Shown here piece by piece: positions 1-5,472 of a stretch of DNA of 6,191 nucleotides (positions within the stretch are counted from its first letter, which is position 1; each line of letters opens with the position of its first letter). Origin of the DNA: Coleofasciculus sp. S288 (GTDB lineage Bacteria > Cyanobacteriota > Cyanobacteriia > Cyanobacteriales > Coleofasciculaceae); contig JAIUYC010000269.1 of the NCBI GenBank assembly GCA_020216575.1, forward strand, positions 1 to 6,191. Direction: 5' to 3'. The notes beneath the pieces are model-generated. The model made no database searches, was not told where the DNA came from, and worked only from the letters and a program-made list of their open reading frames with translations. A program made the position numbers and the translations under genes.

Positions 1-91
1 GGTGGGCGTTTTACTTCTGATGACGGCGCTTCTGGGAGATCCCCGCCCCAGCCGAGTTCATTATCCAGAGGAAAACCTAATTGTAGGGTAG
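1..91 (+). CDS. ktrB: KtrB/TrkH-type potassium uptake subunit, C-terminal end only
   Basis: This is the 3' end of a gene that begins outside the window. Reading from base 2, 29 codons run to a TAG at 89-91 and give a hydrophobic stretch (VGVLLLMTALLGDP) followed by a short charged tail ending ENLIVG. This matches my memory of the extreme C-terminus of cyanobacterial KtrB/TrkH proteins, the last transmembrane helix and a GDPxP tail; no search was run. KtrB is the membrane pore of the Na+-dependent Ktr potassium uptake system. The call is strengthened by the next gene on the same strand, 111 bp downstream, which encodes the partner subunit KtrA. Only about 29 residues are visible, so pore motifs cannot be checked. 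Confidence 0.72.
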   Translation, partial: VGVLLLMTALLGDPRPSRVHYPEENLIVG

Positions 92-202
92 TCCCGCTTG
101 GCACTATCCCTTGGTAGGCTTGAGATTGAGGTTATTTCTCTTCTTAAATCCGTTGATTTCAGATGTCAGTGTTCAGCTAAGCCTAGATAAAAAGGAAACG
201 GT

Positions 203-898
203 GTGAAATTATCATCTTTAGGTTTTTTACGCAATCTACGCCGAGAAAATCAACAATTTGCGGTCATTGGATTGGGGCGCTTTGGTCGGGCTGTTTGCTC
301 AACATTGCACCAACTAGGGCATGAAGTTCTGGGGACTGACATTAATGAAAAACGAGTTGCCCAAGCCTTGATTGACCAAATCGCTGCCCATGCCGTGCAA
401 CTTGACTCAACCGAACCAACAGCGCTGAAAGAAGCGGGAATTTTTGAATTTGATACGGTAATTGTTGCGATCGGTAAATATCTACAAGAGAGCATCATTA
501 CCACACTTAATGTCAAGGAGGCGGGGGTTCCTTACGTCGTTGCCAAAGCCTCTTCCGAAATCCACGGCAAGCTGTTGCAGCGAGTGGGAGCCGACCATGT
601 TGTCTATCCAGAGCATGAGGCAGGCTGTGCCTTAGCGCGAACGCTCACTAAACCGGCAATCTTGGAGCGATTTGATATCGATCCCAACCACAGTATTGTG
701 GAAGTCTTGGTGCCAGAAGAATTTCATGGCAAAACCATCGCCGAACTGGAAATGCGATCGCGCTACGGCTTGAATCTGCTGGCTGTCGGTCAGAACGAGA
801 AGTTTGAGATCAATCCCGATCCTCACAGACGCCTCTATAAGGGTTCAGCTATGGTTGTGATTGGCTCAAATAAAGATATCGATCGCTTGCCAATTTAG
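203..898 (+). CDS. ktrA: Ktr potassium uptake system regulatory RCK subunit KtrA
   Basis: The 231-residue protein is the cytoplasmic nucleotide-binding ring subunit that gates the KtrB potassium pore; in cyanobacteria this system gives Na+-dependent K+ uptake and matters for osmotic stress. An RCK_N Rossmann domain covers roughly residues 17-140. It has the dinucleotide motif GLGRFG (G23, G25, G28), an acidic residue at the end of the second strand (D46 in GTDIN), and the conserved AKASSEIHGKLL and GADHVVYPE segments. A smaller RCK_C domain covers about 155-231 (SIVEVLVPEEF, then the LLAV and MVVIGS strands). The length is normal for KtrA. The start is a GTG preceded by AAGGAAA about six bases upstream, a good ribosome site; an in-frame TGA-containing GTG two bases earlier is excluded. 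It follows the ktrB tail on the same strand and is probably co-transcribed. Confidence 0.93.
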   Translation: MKLSSLGFLRNLRRENQQFAVIGLGRFGRAVCSTLHQLGHEVLGTDINEKRVAQALIDQIAAHAVQLDSTEPTALKEAGIFEFDTVIVAIGKYLQESIITTLNVKEAGVPYVVAKASSEIHGKLLQRVGADHVVYPEHEAGCALARTLTKPAILERFDIDPNHSIVEVLVPEEFHGKTIAELEMRSRYGLNLLAVGQNEKFEINPDPHRRLYKGSAMVVIGSNKDIDRLPI

Positions 899-974
899 GG
901 GGTAGGGGCTGATAGAGCTGGGGAGGTGTGGAAGGCAAAGGTAAAGCAGAAATAACCCACCCCTAACAATTTTT
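895..974 (+). terminator. Possible terminator of ktrA with a long loop
   Basis: TTAGGGG at 895-901, which overlaps the ktrA stop codon, can pair with CCCCTAA at 960-966. An inner GGG/CCC (905-907 with 956-958) extends the stem, and five T residues follow at 970-974. The loop is about 48 bases, unusually long, so this is a weak candidate. Its position between two convergent genes fits a terminator. Confidence 0.3.
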
Positions 975-991
975 CCCCTGCTTCCCCTGCT
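974..991. repeat. Two tandem copies of TCCCCTGCT
   Basis: Two perfect back-to-back 9-bp copies (974-982 and 983-991) lie in the spacer between the convergent 3' ends of ktrA and the TPR gene. Short pyrimidine-rich tandem repeats like this are common between cyanobacterial genes. No function is evident. Confidence 0.6.
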
Positions 992-1016
992 CTCGTAAAA
1001 TTTCTGCCGAGCTGAT

Positions 1017-2420
1017 CTAATCCCTCGTCCCTCCAAAGCGAGGTGAGTCAGTCCGTTGGGGTTGTGCAGCAGGAAGTCGTGTCGGCTGTACTAGACGCGG
1101 TACCGCAGGCTGTGCGGCAGGGGACTGTGTCGCCGGGGCTTGCCTGGGCTGTACCCTACTCGGTGTCGTTGCTGGCAGCGTGGTGGGAGTTGAAGGTACA
1201 CTCAGCCGTTGGACATACTGGTCAACCTCGTCTAGTTTTTGGAGGTTGCCTGCCTGAGTGTACAAATTCCTAGCTTCTTGGAGAAAAGAGAGAGCTTCGT
1301 TTCGTCGTTGGGACTGCTCTAGGGCTACGCCCAAATTGTAAAACGCATCTGCCAGCCTAGGGTTAAGGCGAATGGCTTCCTGATATTGTGCGATCGCCTC
1401 TTCATACTTCTGTCCCCGCTGAAGCGCAACTCCCAGATTGTAGTACGTTTGAGCATCGTTGGATGCCATGCTTATTGCCGATCGCAGGGCGGTTGCTGCT
1501 TCTTCGTACTGACCTGTTTCGATCAGAGTAGCTCCTAGCTGTCGGTGGGCTTCTACATTGTTAGGTTCAAGTGTCGTTACCCAGCGAAAGCGATCTCTAG
1601 CCTCCGGATATTTACCTTGCTCGGCAAACGCTAACCCCAGTTGATACTGAGCCTCGGAAAATTTAGGATCAAGTTTGGTTGCTGCTCTCAATGCCGTTTC
1701 AGCTTCCTGTGCTTGACCTTGCTGGGCTAATAGTAGCCCCAATTGGTAGTGAGCTTGAATCAAGTTAGGATCGCTGCTAACGGCTTGTCGGAGTGCTACA
1801 ATGGCCGGTTCTGTCTGGTTTTGTCTGGCTAGCAGCAGTCCTAAATTATACTGCGCCCTTGCAAAGTCGGGGTTGAGGCGAACGGCTTCTTGATACTGAG
1901 CGAGCGCGTCTTGTGTCCGGCCTTGTGTTTCATACGCCAAGCCCAAGTTATATCGAGCCGATGCCAGATCAGGATTGAGAGAGAGCGCCTGTTGGTAGGC
2001 ATTAATTGCTCCCTCAGTATTGCCCTGCTGATACAGCACCAAGCCCAGGTTGTAGCGAGCCTCTGCCATATTCGGGTCAAGTCCAAGCGCGAATCGATAT
2101 TGTTCTGCTGCCAGCTGAGGCTTTCCTTGCTGAAACAGAGAGTTCCCCAACAAATAATGCGCCATCGCAATAAACGGATCGAACTGAAGCGCTTTGCGAA
2201 AAGCCTGCTCAGCTCCCTGGAAGTCACTGCGGTTATACCGCGTCAAGCCTTGTTGAAAGTAGCTAGCGGCTTCAAGATTCTCAGAGTATAGACCTTCGAT
2301 CATCTGCTTAGTCTGCTGGCGCTGGGACAGTTTTCCAGCAAATGCCTGACCGACTGTTGTCAAACAGAGACTGATGAGAGCGGCGGCAAACAACGGTATC
2401 CGGATGTAATGTTTCGACAT
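1017..2420 (-). CDS. Exported protein with ten tetratricopeptide repeats
   Basis: The 467-residue protein probably acts as a periplasmic or otherwise exported protein-binding scaffold; the partner cannot be read from the sequence. Residues 1-28 look like a Sec signal peptide: basic start (K3, R7), hydrophobic core at about 9-20, and an AFA cleavage site before G29. A short Gln-rich linker follows. Ten consecutive 34-residue TPR units start near residues 50, 84, 118, 152, 186, 220, 254, 288, 322 and 356, most with the NLG/QLG, A and (L)xP consensus positions (for example ARYNLGLVLYQQG). The tail from about 408 is rich in Pro, Ala, Gln and Thr and looks disordered. No enzymatic domain is visible. 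The ATG has no clear Shine-Dalgarno sequence, but the signal peptide directly after it supports this start. It is transcribed in the same direction as queA, 243 bp downstream of it, and probably has its own promoter. Confidence 0.9.
   Translation of the reverse strand: MSKHYIRIPLFAAALISLCLTTVGQAFAGKLSQRQQTKQMIEGLYSENLEAASYFQQGLTRYNRSDFQGAEQAFRKALQFDPFIAMAHYLLGNSLFQQGKPQLAAEQYRFALGLDPNMAEARYNLGLVLYQQGNTEGAINAYQQALSLNPDLASARYNLGLAYETQGRTQDALAQYQEAVRLNPDFARAQYNLGLLLARQNQTEPAIVALRQAVSSDPNLIQAHYQLGLLLAQQGQAQEAETALRAATKLDPKFSEAQYQLGLAFAEQGKYPEARDRFRWVTTLEPNNVEAHRQLGATLIETGQYEEAATALRSAISMASNDAQTYYNLGVALQRGQKYEEAIAQYQEAIRLNPRLADAFYNLGVALEQSQRRNEALSFLQEARNLYTQAGNLQKLDEVDQYVQRLSVPSTPTTLPATTPSRVQPRQAPATQSPAAQPAVPRLVQPTRLPAAQPQRTDSPRFGGTRD
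1254..2273 (-). repeat. Ten degenerate 102-bp TPR-coding units
   Basis: This is the DNA of the ten 34-codon TPR units (residues 50-389), arranged head to tail with no spacer residues. The units share short DNA words around the codons for YNLG and QEA-RLNP but are not near-identical. That points to old repeat expansion rather than recent duplication. Confidence 0.8.
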
Positions 2421-2481
2421 GGTAGAAGACCGTCCGAGGTGGCTATTAGCTTTCAGATATCAGCTTTGTACACCGATTTTA

Positions 2482-2548
2482 CTGTGTCTGACTATAGACT
2501 GTCTGGTTCAGAACAACTGTGTCTGAGTGTAGAGCGTCTGGTTCAGAA
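2482..2548. repeat. Two 32-bp imperfect direct repeats, period 35
   Basis: Unit 1 (2482-2513) and unit 2 (2517-2548) match at 28 of 32 positions, with 10 identical bases at the left (CTGTGTCTGA) and 13 at the right (GTCTGGTTCAGAA). They are separated by three bases and lie 62-128 bp upstream of the TPR gene start, where its promoter should be. A TATAGT hexamer on the minus strand (2496-2491) lies in unit 1, but no good -35 box accompanies it. The repeat could be a tandem regulator site or a simple duplication. Confidence 0.75.
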
Positions 2549-2568
2549 GATACTCTGCCTTTTGGGAG

Positions 2569-2598
2569 TTTTTTGTCAAAAAAGACGGCTAAAAAGCC
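2569..2598 (-). terminator. Weak intrinsic terminator downstream of queA
   Basis: Read on the minus strand, GGCT-TTTT-AGCC (2598-2587) forms a small hairpin followed by GTC and six T residues (2583-2578). That T run is also half of an A/T-rich inverted repeat, TTTTTTG-T-CAAAAAA (2569-2583). It lies about 66 bp after the queA stop. The stem is only four pairs, so strength is doubtful; the placement between queA and the TPR gene is what one expects. Confidence 0.4.
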
Positions 2599-2652
2599 TG
2601 TTAATCAAAGGGTTCAACCACGCGCTAATATTCTTTTGCAAAATAAAAACTA

Positions 2653-2673
2653 ACACCTACCACCTAACACCTA
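2653..2673. repeat. Three tandem heptamers overlapping the queA stop
   Basis: ACACCTA, CCACCTA and ACACCTA (2653-2659, 2660-2666, 2667-2673) follow each other without a gap. They resemble the short tandem heptamers known from cyanobacterial intergenic DNA. The queA stop codon (TAG on the minus strand, 2666-2664) is made by the middle copy, and the last copy encodes the final residues of QueA. Confidence 0.65.
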
Positions 2674-3914
2674 ATCAGATTTCTTGCTTCTGGCAAAATT
2701 AACATGGCATCGCCAAAGGAATAAAAACGATAATCATGGGCGATCGCATCCTGGTACAACTCCAGCAACCGCTGACGCCCGATCATGGCACTCACGAGCA
2801 TCAACAAAGTGGAGCGGGGTAAGTGGAAATTAGTAATCATCCCATCTACGACCTGCCACTGGTAGCCTGGATAGATGAATAGCTCCGTCTTACCCCGGAA
2901 CGGTTGTAATTCACCCTCAACTGCTGCACCCTCTAAGGATCGCACCACAGTGGTTCCCACTGCAATCACCCGACCACCGGACGCTTTGGTTTCCCGAATC
3001 TGTTCCACCGTTAATTGAGGGACTTCCAACCACTCGCTATGCATTTTGTGATGGGTGATATCATCGACCTCCACGGGTCGAAACGTACCAACACCGACGT
3101 GTAAAGTTACAAACGCCGTCCGAATTCCCCGCTCCTCGCACTGTTCCAGGAGTTTTTCAGTAAAGTGCAGTCCTGCGGTGGGAGCCGCGATCGCGCCAGG
3201 GGTGTGAGCATAAATCGTCTGATACTGCTCTAGCGATGCTTGAGCGCTTGTGATGTAGGGCGGTAGGGGAACGTGCCCATACTGCTCCAAAAGGGCTTCA
3301 AAGGATTCTCCATGTGGAATATTGAACTGTAATAATCGCCCTTTGGTTGTTTCGTCTCTTGCCAGAACCGTCGCACTGAATGCCGGAAGTAGGGGAGACT
3401 CCCTACCTAGTCCTGAGGAGACTGTGGGAGAGTTTCCTGTGTGTCTTTGCGGCTCGAACAAAATCTTCGCCCCTGGTTTGAGCCGCCTGCCTGGTTTGAC
3501 CAGCGCTAACCAACAGTTCTGCTCTCGCTCCTCTAGGAGTAATATCTCCACTGGTGCCCCCGTAGATTTGCAACCGTAGAGTCGAGCTGGGATGACACGG
3601 GTATCATTTAGCACCAACAGGTCTCCAGTCCGCAGCAATTGAGGTAGCTCGTGAAAGATGCGGTGCGTGTGGTGAGTGGGTGACTCCACAACCAGCAAGC
3701 GCGAACCGTCCCTCTGGCTGAGTGGTGTTTGAGCAATCCGCTCTGCTGGTAGTTCGTAGTCATAACCAGAGAGCGATCGGTCTATCTCGCTGCTTTGGAT
3801 CGCCAATATGTCAGAGCTAGCCTCGGTTTCTAGAGAACCCGCAGCTTTGACAGCAGCATCAAAGTTTTGAAACTGAGCATTCATTAAGTCAATATTTTGA
3901 TCAATTTCTGTCAT
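2664..3914 (-). CDS. queA: S-adenosylmethionine:tRNA ribosyltransferase-isomerase QueA
   Basis: QueA transfers and isomerises the ribosyl part of S-adenosylmethionine onto 7-aminomethyl-7-deazaguanine at the wobble position of GUN-anticodon tRNAs, giving epoxyqueuosine in queuosine synthesis. It acts in the cytoplasm. Family motifs run in order: [17 protein letters not shown] (48-65), [10 protein letters not shown] (103-112), [17 protein letters not shown] (213-221), [14 protein letters not shown] (239-252), [27 protein letters not shown] (313-328), [24 protein letters not shown] (360-376) and [10 protein letters not shown]. At 416 residues it is longer than the usual roughly 350. About 46 residues precede the first conserved block, and about 22 extra residues (around 155-177) sit in a loop before FSATVLA. 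The ATG used has no clear ribosome site; M11 and a TTG at codon 37 are alternative starts. No other queuosine gene is nearby. Confidence 0.95.
   Translation of the reverse strand: MTEIDQNIDLMNAQFQNFDAAVKAAGSLETEASSDILAIQSSEIDRSLSGYDYELPAERIAQTPLSQRDGSRLLVVESPTHHTHRIFHELPQLLRTGDLLVLNDTRVIPARLYGCKSTGAPVEILLLEEREQNCWLALVKPGRRLKPGAKILFEPQRHTGNSPTVSSGLGRESPLLPAFSATVLARDETTKGRLLQFNIPHGESFEALLEQYGHVPLPPYITSAQASLEQYQTIYAHTPGAIAAPTAGLHFTEKLLEQCEERGIRTAFVTLHVGVGTFRPVEVDDITHHKMHSEWLEVPQLTVEQIRETKASGGRVIAVGTTVVRSLEGAAVEGELQPFRGKTELFIYPGYQWQVVDGMITNFHLPRSTLLMLVSAMIGRQRLLELYQDAIAHDYRFYSFGDAMLILPEARNLIRC
3389..3437. repeat. G/A-rich palindromic repeat segment inside queA
   Basis: Within the QueA extra loop, 3389-3406 is a near-perfect inverted repeat (GTAGGGGAG then CTCCCTAC). 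GGAGACT recurs at 3394-3400 and 3417-3423, and a related GGGAGAGTTTCC lies at 3426-3437. The segment differs in style from the surrounding coding sequence and keeps the reading frame open. Confidence 0.5.
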
Positions 3915-3920
3915 CCCGTT

Positions 3921-3926
3921 ATTTTA
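3921..3926 (-). promoter_or_regulatory. Candidate -10 box of queA
   Basis: TAAAAT on the minus strand lies seven bases before the annotated queA ATG. No well-spaced -35 box is present (TTGAGC is only 13 bases upstream). If this box is used, transcription would start at or very near that ATG. The message would then be leaderless, or translated from a downstream start codon. Weak evidence. Confidence 0.2.
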
Positions 3927-4069
3927 CTGAGAAGATCTTGCTCAACTGGTGACTAAATTGGGTAAGATCCCCTATCCTACATCGGGTGCTTTTCCCCTAT
4001 CGCTCCCCCCTACCTTCTTGTCAGAATTGAATATATAGCACTTCCTTGGACTCTAAGCCAAGCATCCTT

Positions 4070-4459
4070 ATGGATTACCTCTACTTCTTGGCGAATGCCA
4101 GTCTAACTCTGCGAGTGGTTGAGTATCTAAACTCAATGTCCCAGCTTCCCGTTCAACACATGACGGTAATTCATCAGATTGATGGCTGGGTAGTTAAGGT
4201 CAAAATGAACGGCCCTCTGACTCCTCATCAGCATGGAGACTTCCGGGCGTTCATGAACGAATTAGGAATTCCCTACGACCCCGAAATCCGCCTGCAAATG
4301 GCTTTTTGGAGCTTGGATACGGGACAGTCACCCATCGATGTCATGCGTCGCTACCAAGTTGCGGTAGTGTCTCATGGCAGTCCGGACAAGAGCGATATTG
4401 AAGCGTTTCGCCAACAGTTCACGATGGGCTTGGGTTACTGCCCAGAAACTTTGGCCTAA
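4070..4459 (+). CDS. Small uncharacterised protein, 129 aa
   Basis: I do not recognise a named family or function; the style suggests a conserved cyanobacterial hypothetical protein. The frame stays open upstream to a TTG at 4046, but the ATG at 4070 gives a more natural start (MDYLYFLANASL). Neither start has a clear Shine-Dalgarno sequence, and a CTTGG/CCAAG inverted repeat (4045-4049 with 4058-4062) covers the TTG. No signal peptide or transmembrane segment is visible. The protein looks compact and mixed alpha/beta: an N-terminal helix (about 9-24), two strands (about 30-47, TVIHQIDGWVVKVKM), a helix (54-66), and a C-terminal half containing MAFWSLDTG and an Asp/Glu-rich helix near 106-119. 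It is divergent from queA and is followed by a large stem-loop. A regulatory or complex-assembly role is possible but unsupported. Confidence 0.75.
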   Translation: MDYLYFLANASLTLRVVEYLNSMSQLPVQHMTVIHQIDGWVVKVKMNGPLTPHQHGDFRAFMNELGIPYDPEIRLQMAFWSLDTGQSPIDVMRRYQVAVVSHGSPDKSDIEAFRQQFTMGLGYCPETLA

Positions 4460-4486
4460 CACTCCTCCTAATTCAAACGAAGTTTT

Positions 4487-4541
4487 AGTACTAACTCCGC
4501 CGCCTCGATCCCAAAATAGGGTCAAAGGCGGCGATTGTACT
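4487..4541. other. Large stem-loop after the small protein gene
   Basis: CGCCGCCT (4498-4505) pairs perfectly with AGGCGGCG (4526-4533). An inner GATCCC/GGGTC (4507-4512 with 4519-4523) with one bulge closes on an AAAATA loop. An outer AGTAC/GTACT (4487-4491 with 4537-4541) continues beyond a small internal loop. It lies 28 bp after the stop of the small protein gene and about 90 bp beyond the 3' end of the convergent tRNA. No T run follows on either strand, so it is not a classical intrinsic terminator. It may still end or protect transcripts from both sides. Confidence 0.6.
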
Positions 4542-4630
4542 TTGGGATGGGCAGGAGAAGATTAAATATCCTGACTGAGAGGCACGAGTAACGCGGCTAT
4601 TTTGACTAGCTCCTCTGCATCGGTTAAAAA

Positions 4631-4704
4631 TCGGGATGACAGGATTTGAACCTGCGACATCCTGCTCCCAAAGCAGGCGCGCTACCAAGCTGCGCTACAT
4701 CCCG
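4631..4704 (-). tRNA. trnP-UGG: tRNA-Pro(UGG)
   Basis: The minus strand folds as a complete 74-nt cloverleaf. CGGGATG pairs with CATCCCG in the acceptor stem. The D arm is GCGC/GCGC, the anticodon stem is CCTGC/GCAGG around loop TTTGGGA with anticodon TGG, and the T arm is GCAGG/CCTGT around TTCAAAT. The discriminator base is A. It decodes proline CCN codons. CCA is not encoded; five T residues follow the discriminator base directly and may help to end transcription. It lies 57 bp downstream of the acetyltransferase gene on the same strand. Confidence 0.97.
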
Positions 4705-4717
4705 GTTCTTCTCAGCT

Positions 4718-4723
4718 AGTATA
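4718..4723 (-). promoter_or_regulatory. Candidate -10 box of tRNA-Pro
   Basis: TATACT on the minus strand lies 13 bases upstream of the tRNA 5' end, which would give a leader of about six or seven bases. No good -35 box is found at 16-18 bp. The nearest resemblance, TTGTAC at 4750-4745, is 21 bp away. Confidence 0.4.
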
Positions 4724-4747
4724 ACTTGCTTTTCGCCCCTCTGTGTA

Positions 4748-4772
4748 CAAAATCCCGAAATTCAATCGGGAT
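4748..4772 (-). terminator. Intrinsic terminator overlapping the acetyltransferase stop
   Basis: On the minus strand ATCCCG (4772-4767) pairs with CGGGAT (4757-4752) across a nine-base loop that contains the TGA stop codon (4764-4762). A short T run (TTTT, from 4752) follows. The stem is short but two-thirds GC. It separates the acetyltransferase from the tRNA. Confidence 0.5.
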
Positions 4773-5283
4773 ACCAGAACATACCTTTAATTCCTTCTGG
4801 ATCGGGTACAAATCCCATTGTTCGATAAAAATTCACCACATGAGGGTCGGCGAATAATGTGATATTGCTGATATCTTCACTCCGAAGTTTCTTGATCGTG
4901 TACTTCATCAACGCCTTACCGAATCCCTTGCCTTGGAACTCTGGGTGTACTACGACATCCCAGATTGTGGCGTTGAAAGCATGATCAGACGTCGCACGAG
5001 CAAAACCAATTAGGCGTCTAGTGTTCCCTCGTTGCTGCCACATAGAAGTCACAAGGAAGCTGTGCTGAATCGCTTTCCTGACTTTGCGCATGGGACGCCT
5101 AGACCACCCGACGGCATCGCAGAGTTCTTCTAGTTCGTAAAGATCGATATCGCGCTCCGTACTAAAAAATATGCGATTATTCCCATCGGTGCGAGAGATC
5201 GCGCCGTCAACTGCATCCCCTTCTAACTTCATCTGCGACGAAGCAGTATCAGAACTGCTAAACAAGCTTTTCCAAAAACCCAT
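4762..5283 (-). CDS. GNAT N-acetyltransferase, Ycf52/NSI/SNAT family
   Basis: The 173-residue GNAT enzyme would transfer acetyl from acetyl-CoA to an amine. It closely resembles, from memory, the cyanobacterial and plastid family that includes red-algal Ycf52 and plant NSI/SNAT, whose members are reported to acetylate serotonin and protein lysines; the substrate here is not known. Visible features are [22 protein letters not shown] (split at 39-60), the signature [16 protein letters not shown] (95-110), the acetyl-CoA loop QGKGFG (117-122, with Q117, G120 and G122), [16 protein letters not shown] (143-158) and the typical end [13 protein letters not shown]. The first 35 residues ([12 protein letters not shown] onward) are variable and probably flexible. 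The start is the only sensible ATG but lacks a Shine-Dalgarno sequence. It carries its own terminator, and a structured leader lies upstream. Confidence 0.92.
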   Translation of the reverse strand: MGFWKSLFSSSDTASSQMKLEGDAVDGAISRTDGNNRIFFSTERDIDLYELEELCDAVGWSRRPMRKVRKAIQHSFLVTSMWQQRGNTRRLIGFARATSDHAFNATIWDVVVHPEFQGKGFGKALMKYTIKKLRSEDISNITLFADPHVVNFYRTMGFVPDPEGIKGMFWYPD

Positions 5284-5314
5284 GAAGGTGTGGCTGTGGC
5301 AATTTCATAAAATT

Positions 5315-5382
5315 GGTCTCCAAAGCACAACAGACTCTCTTATCCTCGCGGATAAGACATTCTGCTGGATGGAAACCAGACC
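5315..5382 (-). promoter_or_regulatory. Stem-loop with GNRA tetraloop in the acetyltransferase leader
   Basis: On the minus strand TCTTATCC (5357-5350) pairs with GGATAAGA (5345-5338) around a GCGA tetraloop, a stable GNRA type. Beyond a 3x3 internal loop, CAGA/TCTG (5364-5361 with 5334-5331) continues the stem, and a mismatch-containing extension is possible. GGTCT/AGACC (5382-5378 with 5319-5315) could close the whole element. It ends about 31 bp upstream of the acetyltransferase ATG. No T run follows, so an RNA regulatory or stability element is more likely than a terminator. I cannot match it to a known riboswitch. Confidence 0.5.
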
Positions 5383-5395
5383 TCACAACTAGAAG

Positions 5396-5419
5396 TGTAT
5401 CCCAAACCTAAGGGGTACA
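5396..5419 (+). other. Short hairpin upstream of the right-edge gene
   Basis: TGTATCCC (5396-5403) pairs with GGGGTACA (5412-5419), eight pairs with one T-G wobble and an eight-base loop. It lies 53 bp before the ATG of the right-edge gene, in the divergent spacer shared with the acetyltransferase. No T run follows. Confidence 0.4.
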
Positions 5420-5472
5420 ACCAAGCATAGGCTTGAACTTTTATTAGGTATGGAGTCATCCACTTGTTATTG

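Noticed and set aside
92..202. Promoter for ktrA in the spacer after ktrB (TTGATT at 153-158 with TAGATA at 184-189)
   Set aside because: The spacing is 25 bp, far from the usual 17, and co-transcription with ktrB explains expression without it.
1841..2291. Open frames of about 130 residues on both strands inside the TPR gene
   Set aside because: They are shadows of the repetitive TPR coding sequence; the composition is Arg/Ser/Leu-rich without domain features, and the TPR frame is unambiguous.
2409..2702. 97-residue plus-strand open frame across the spacer between the TPR gene and queA
   Set aside because: It overlaps both flanking genes in antisense, runs through repeats and the A/T-rich terminator region, has no Shine-Dalgarno sequence and no recognisable protein character.
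4491..4688. Short open frames overlapping tRNA-Pro and the stem-loop region
   Set aside because: They run through a complete tRNA gene and show no coding character.
5171..5392. 73-residue plus-strand open frame over the acetyltransferase start and leader
   Set aside because: It is antisense to the conserved gene and passes through the leader stem-loop; no ribosome site or protein family signal.
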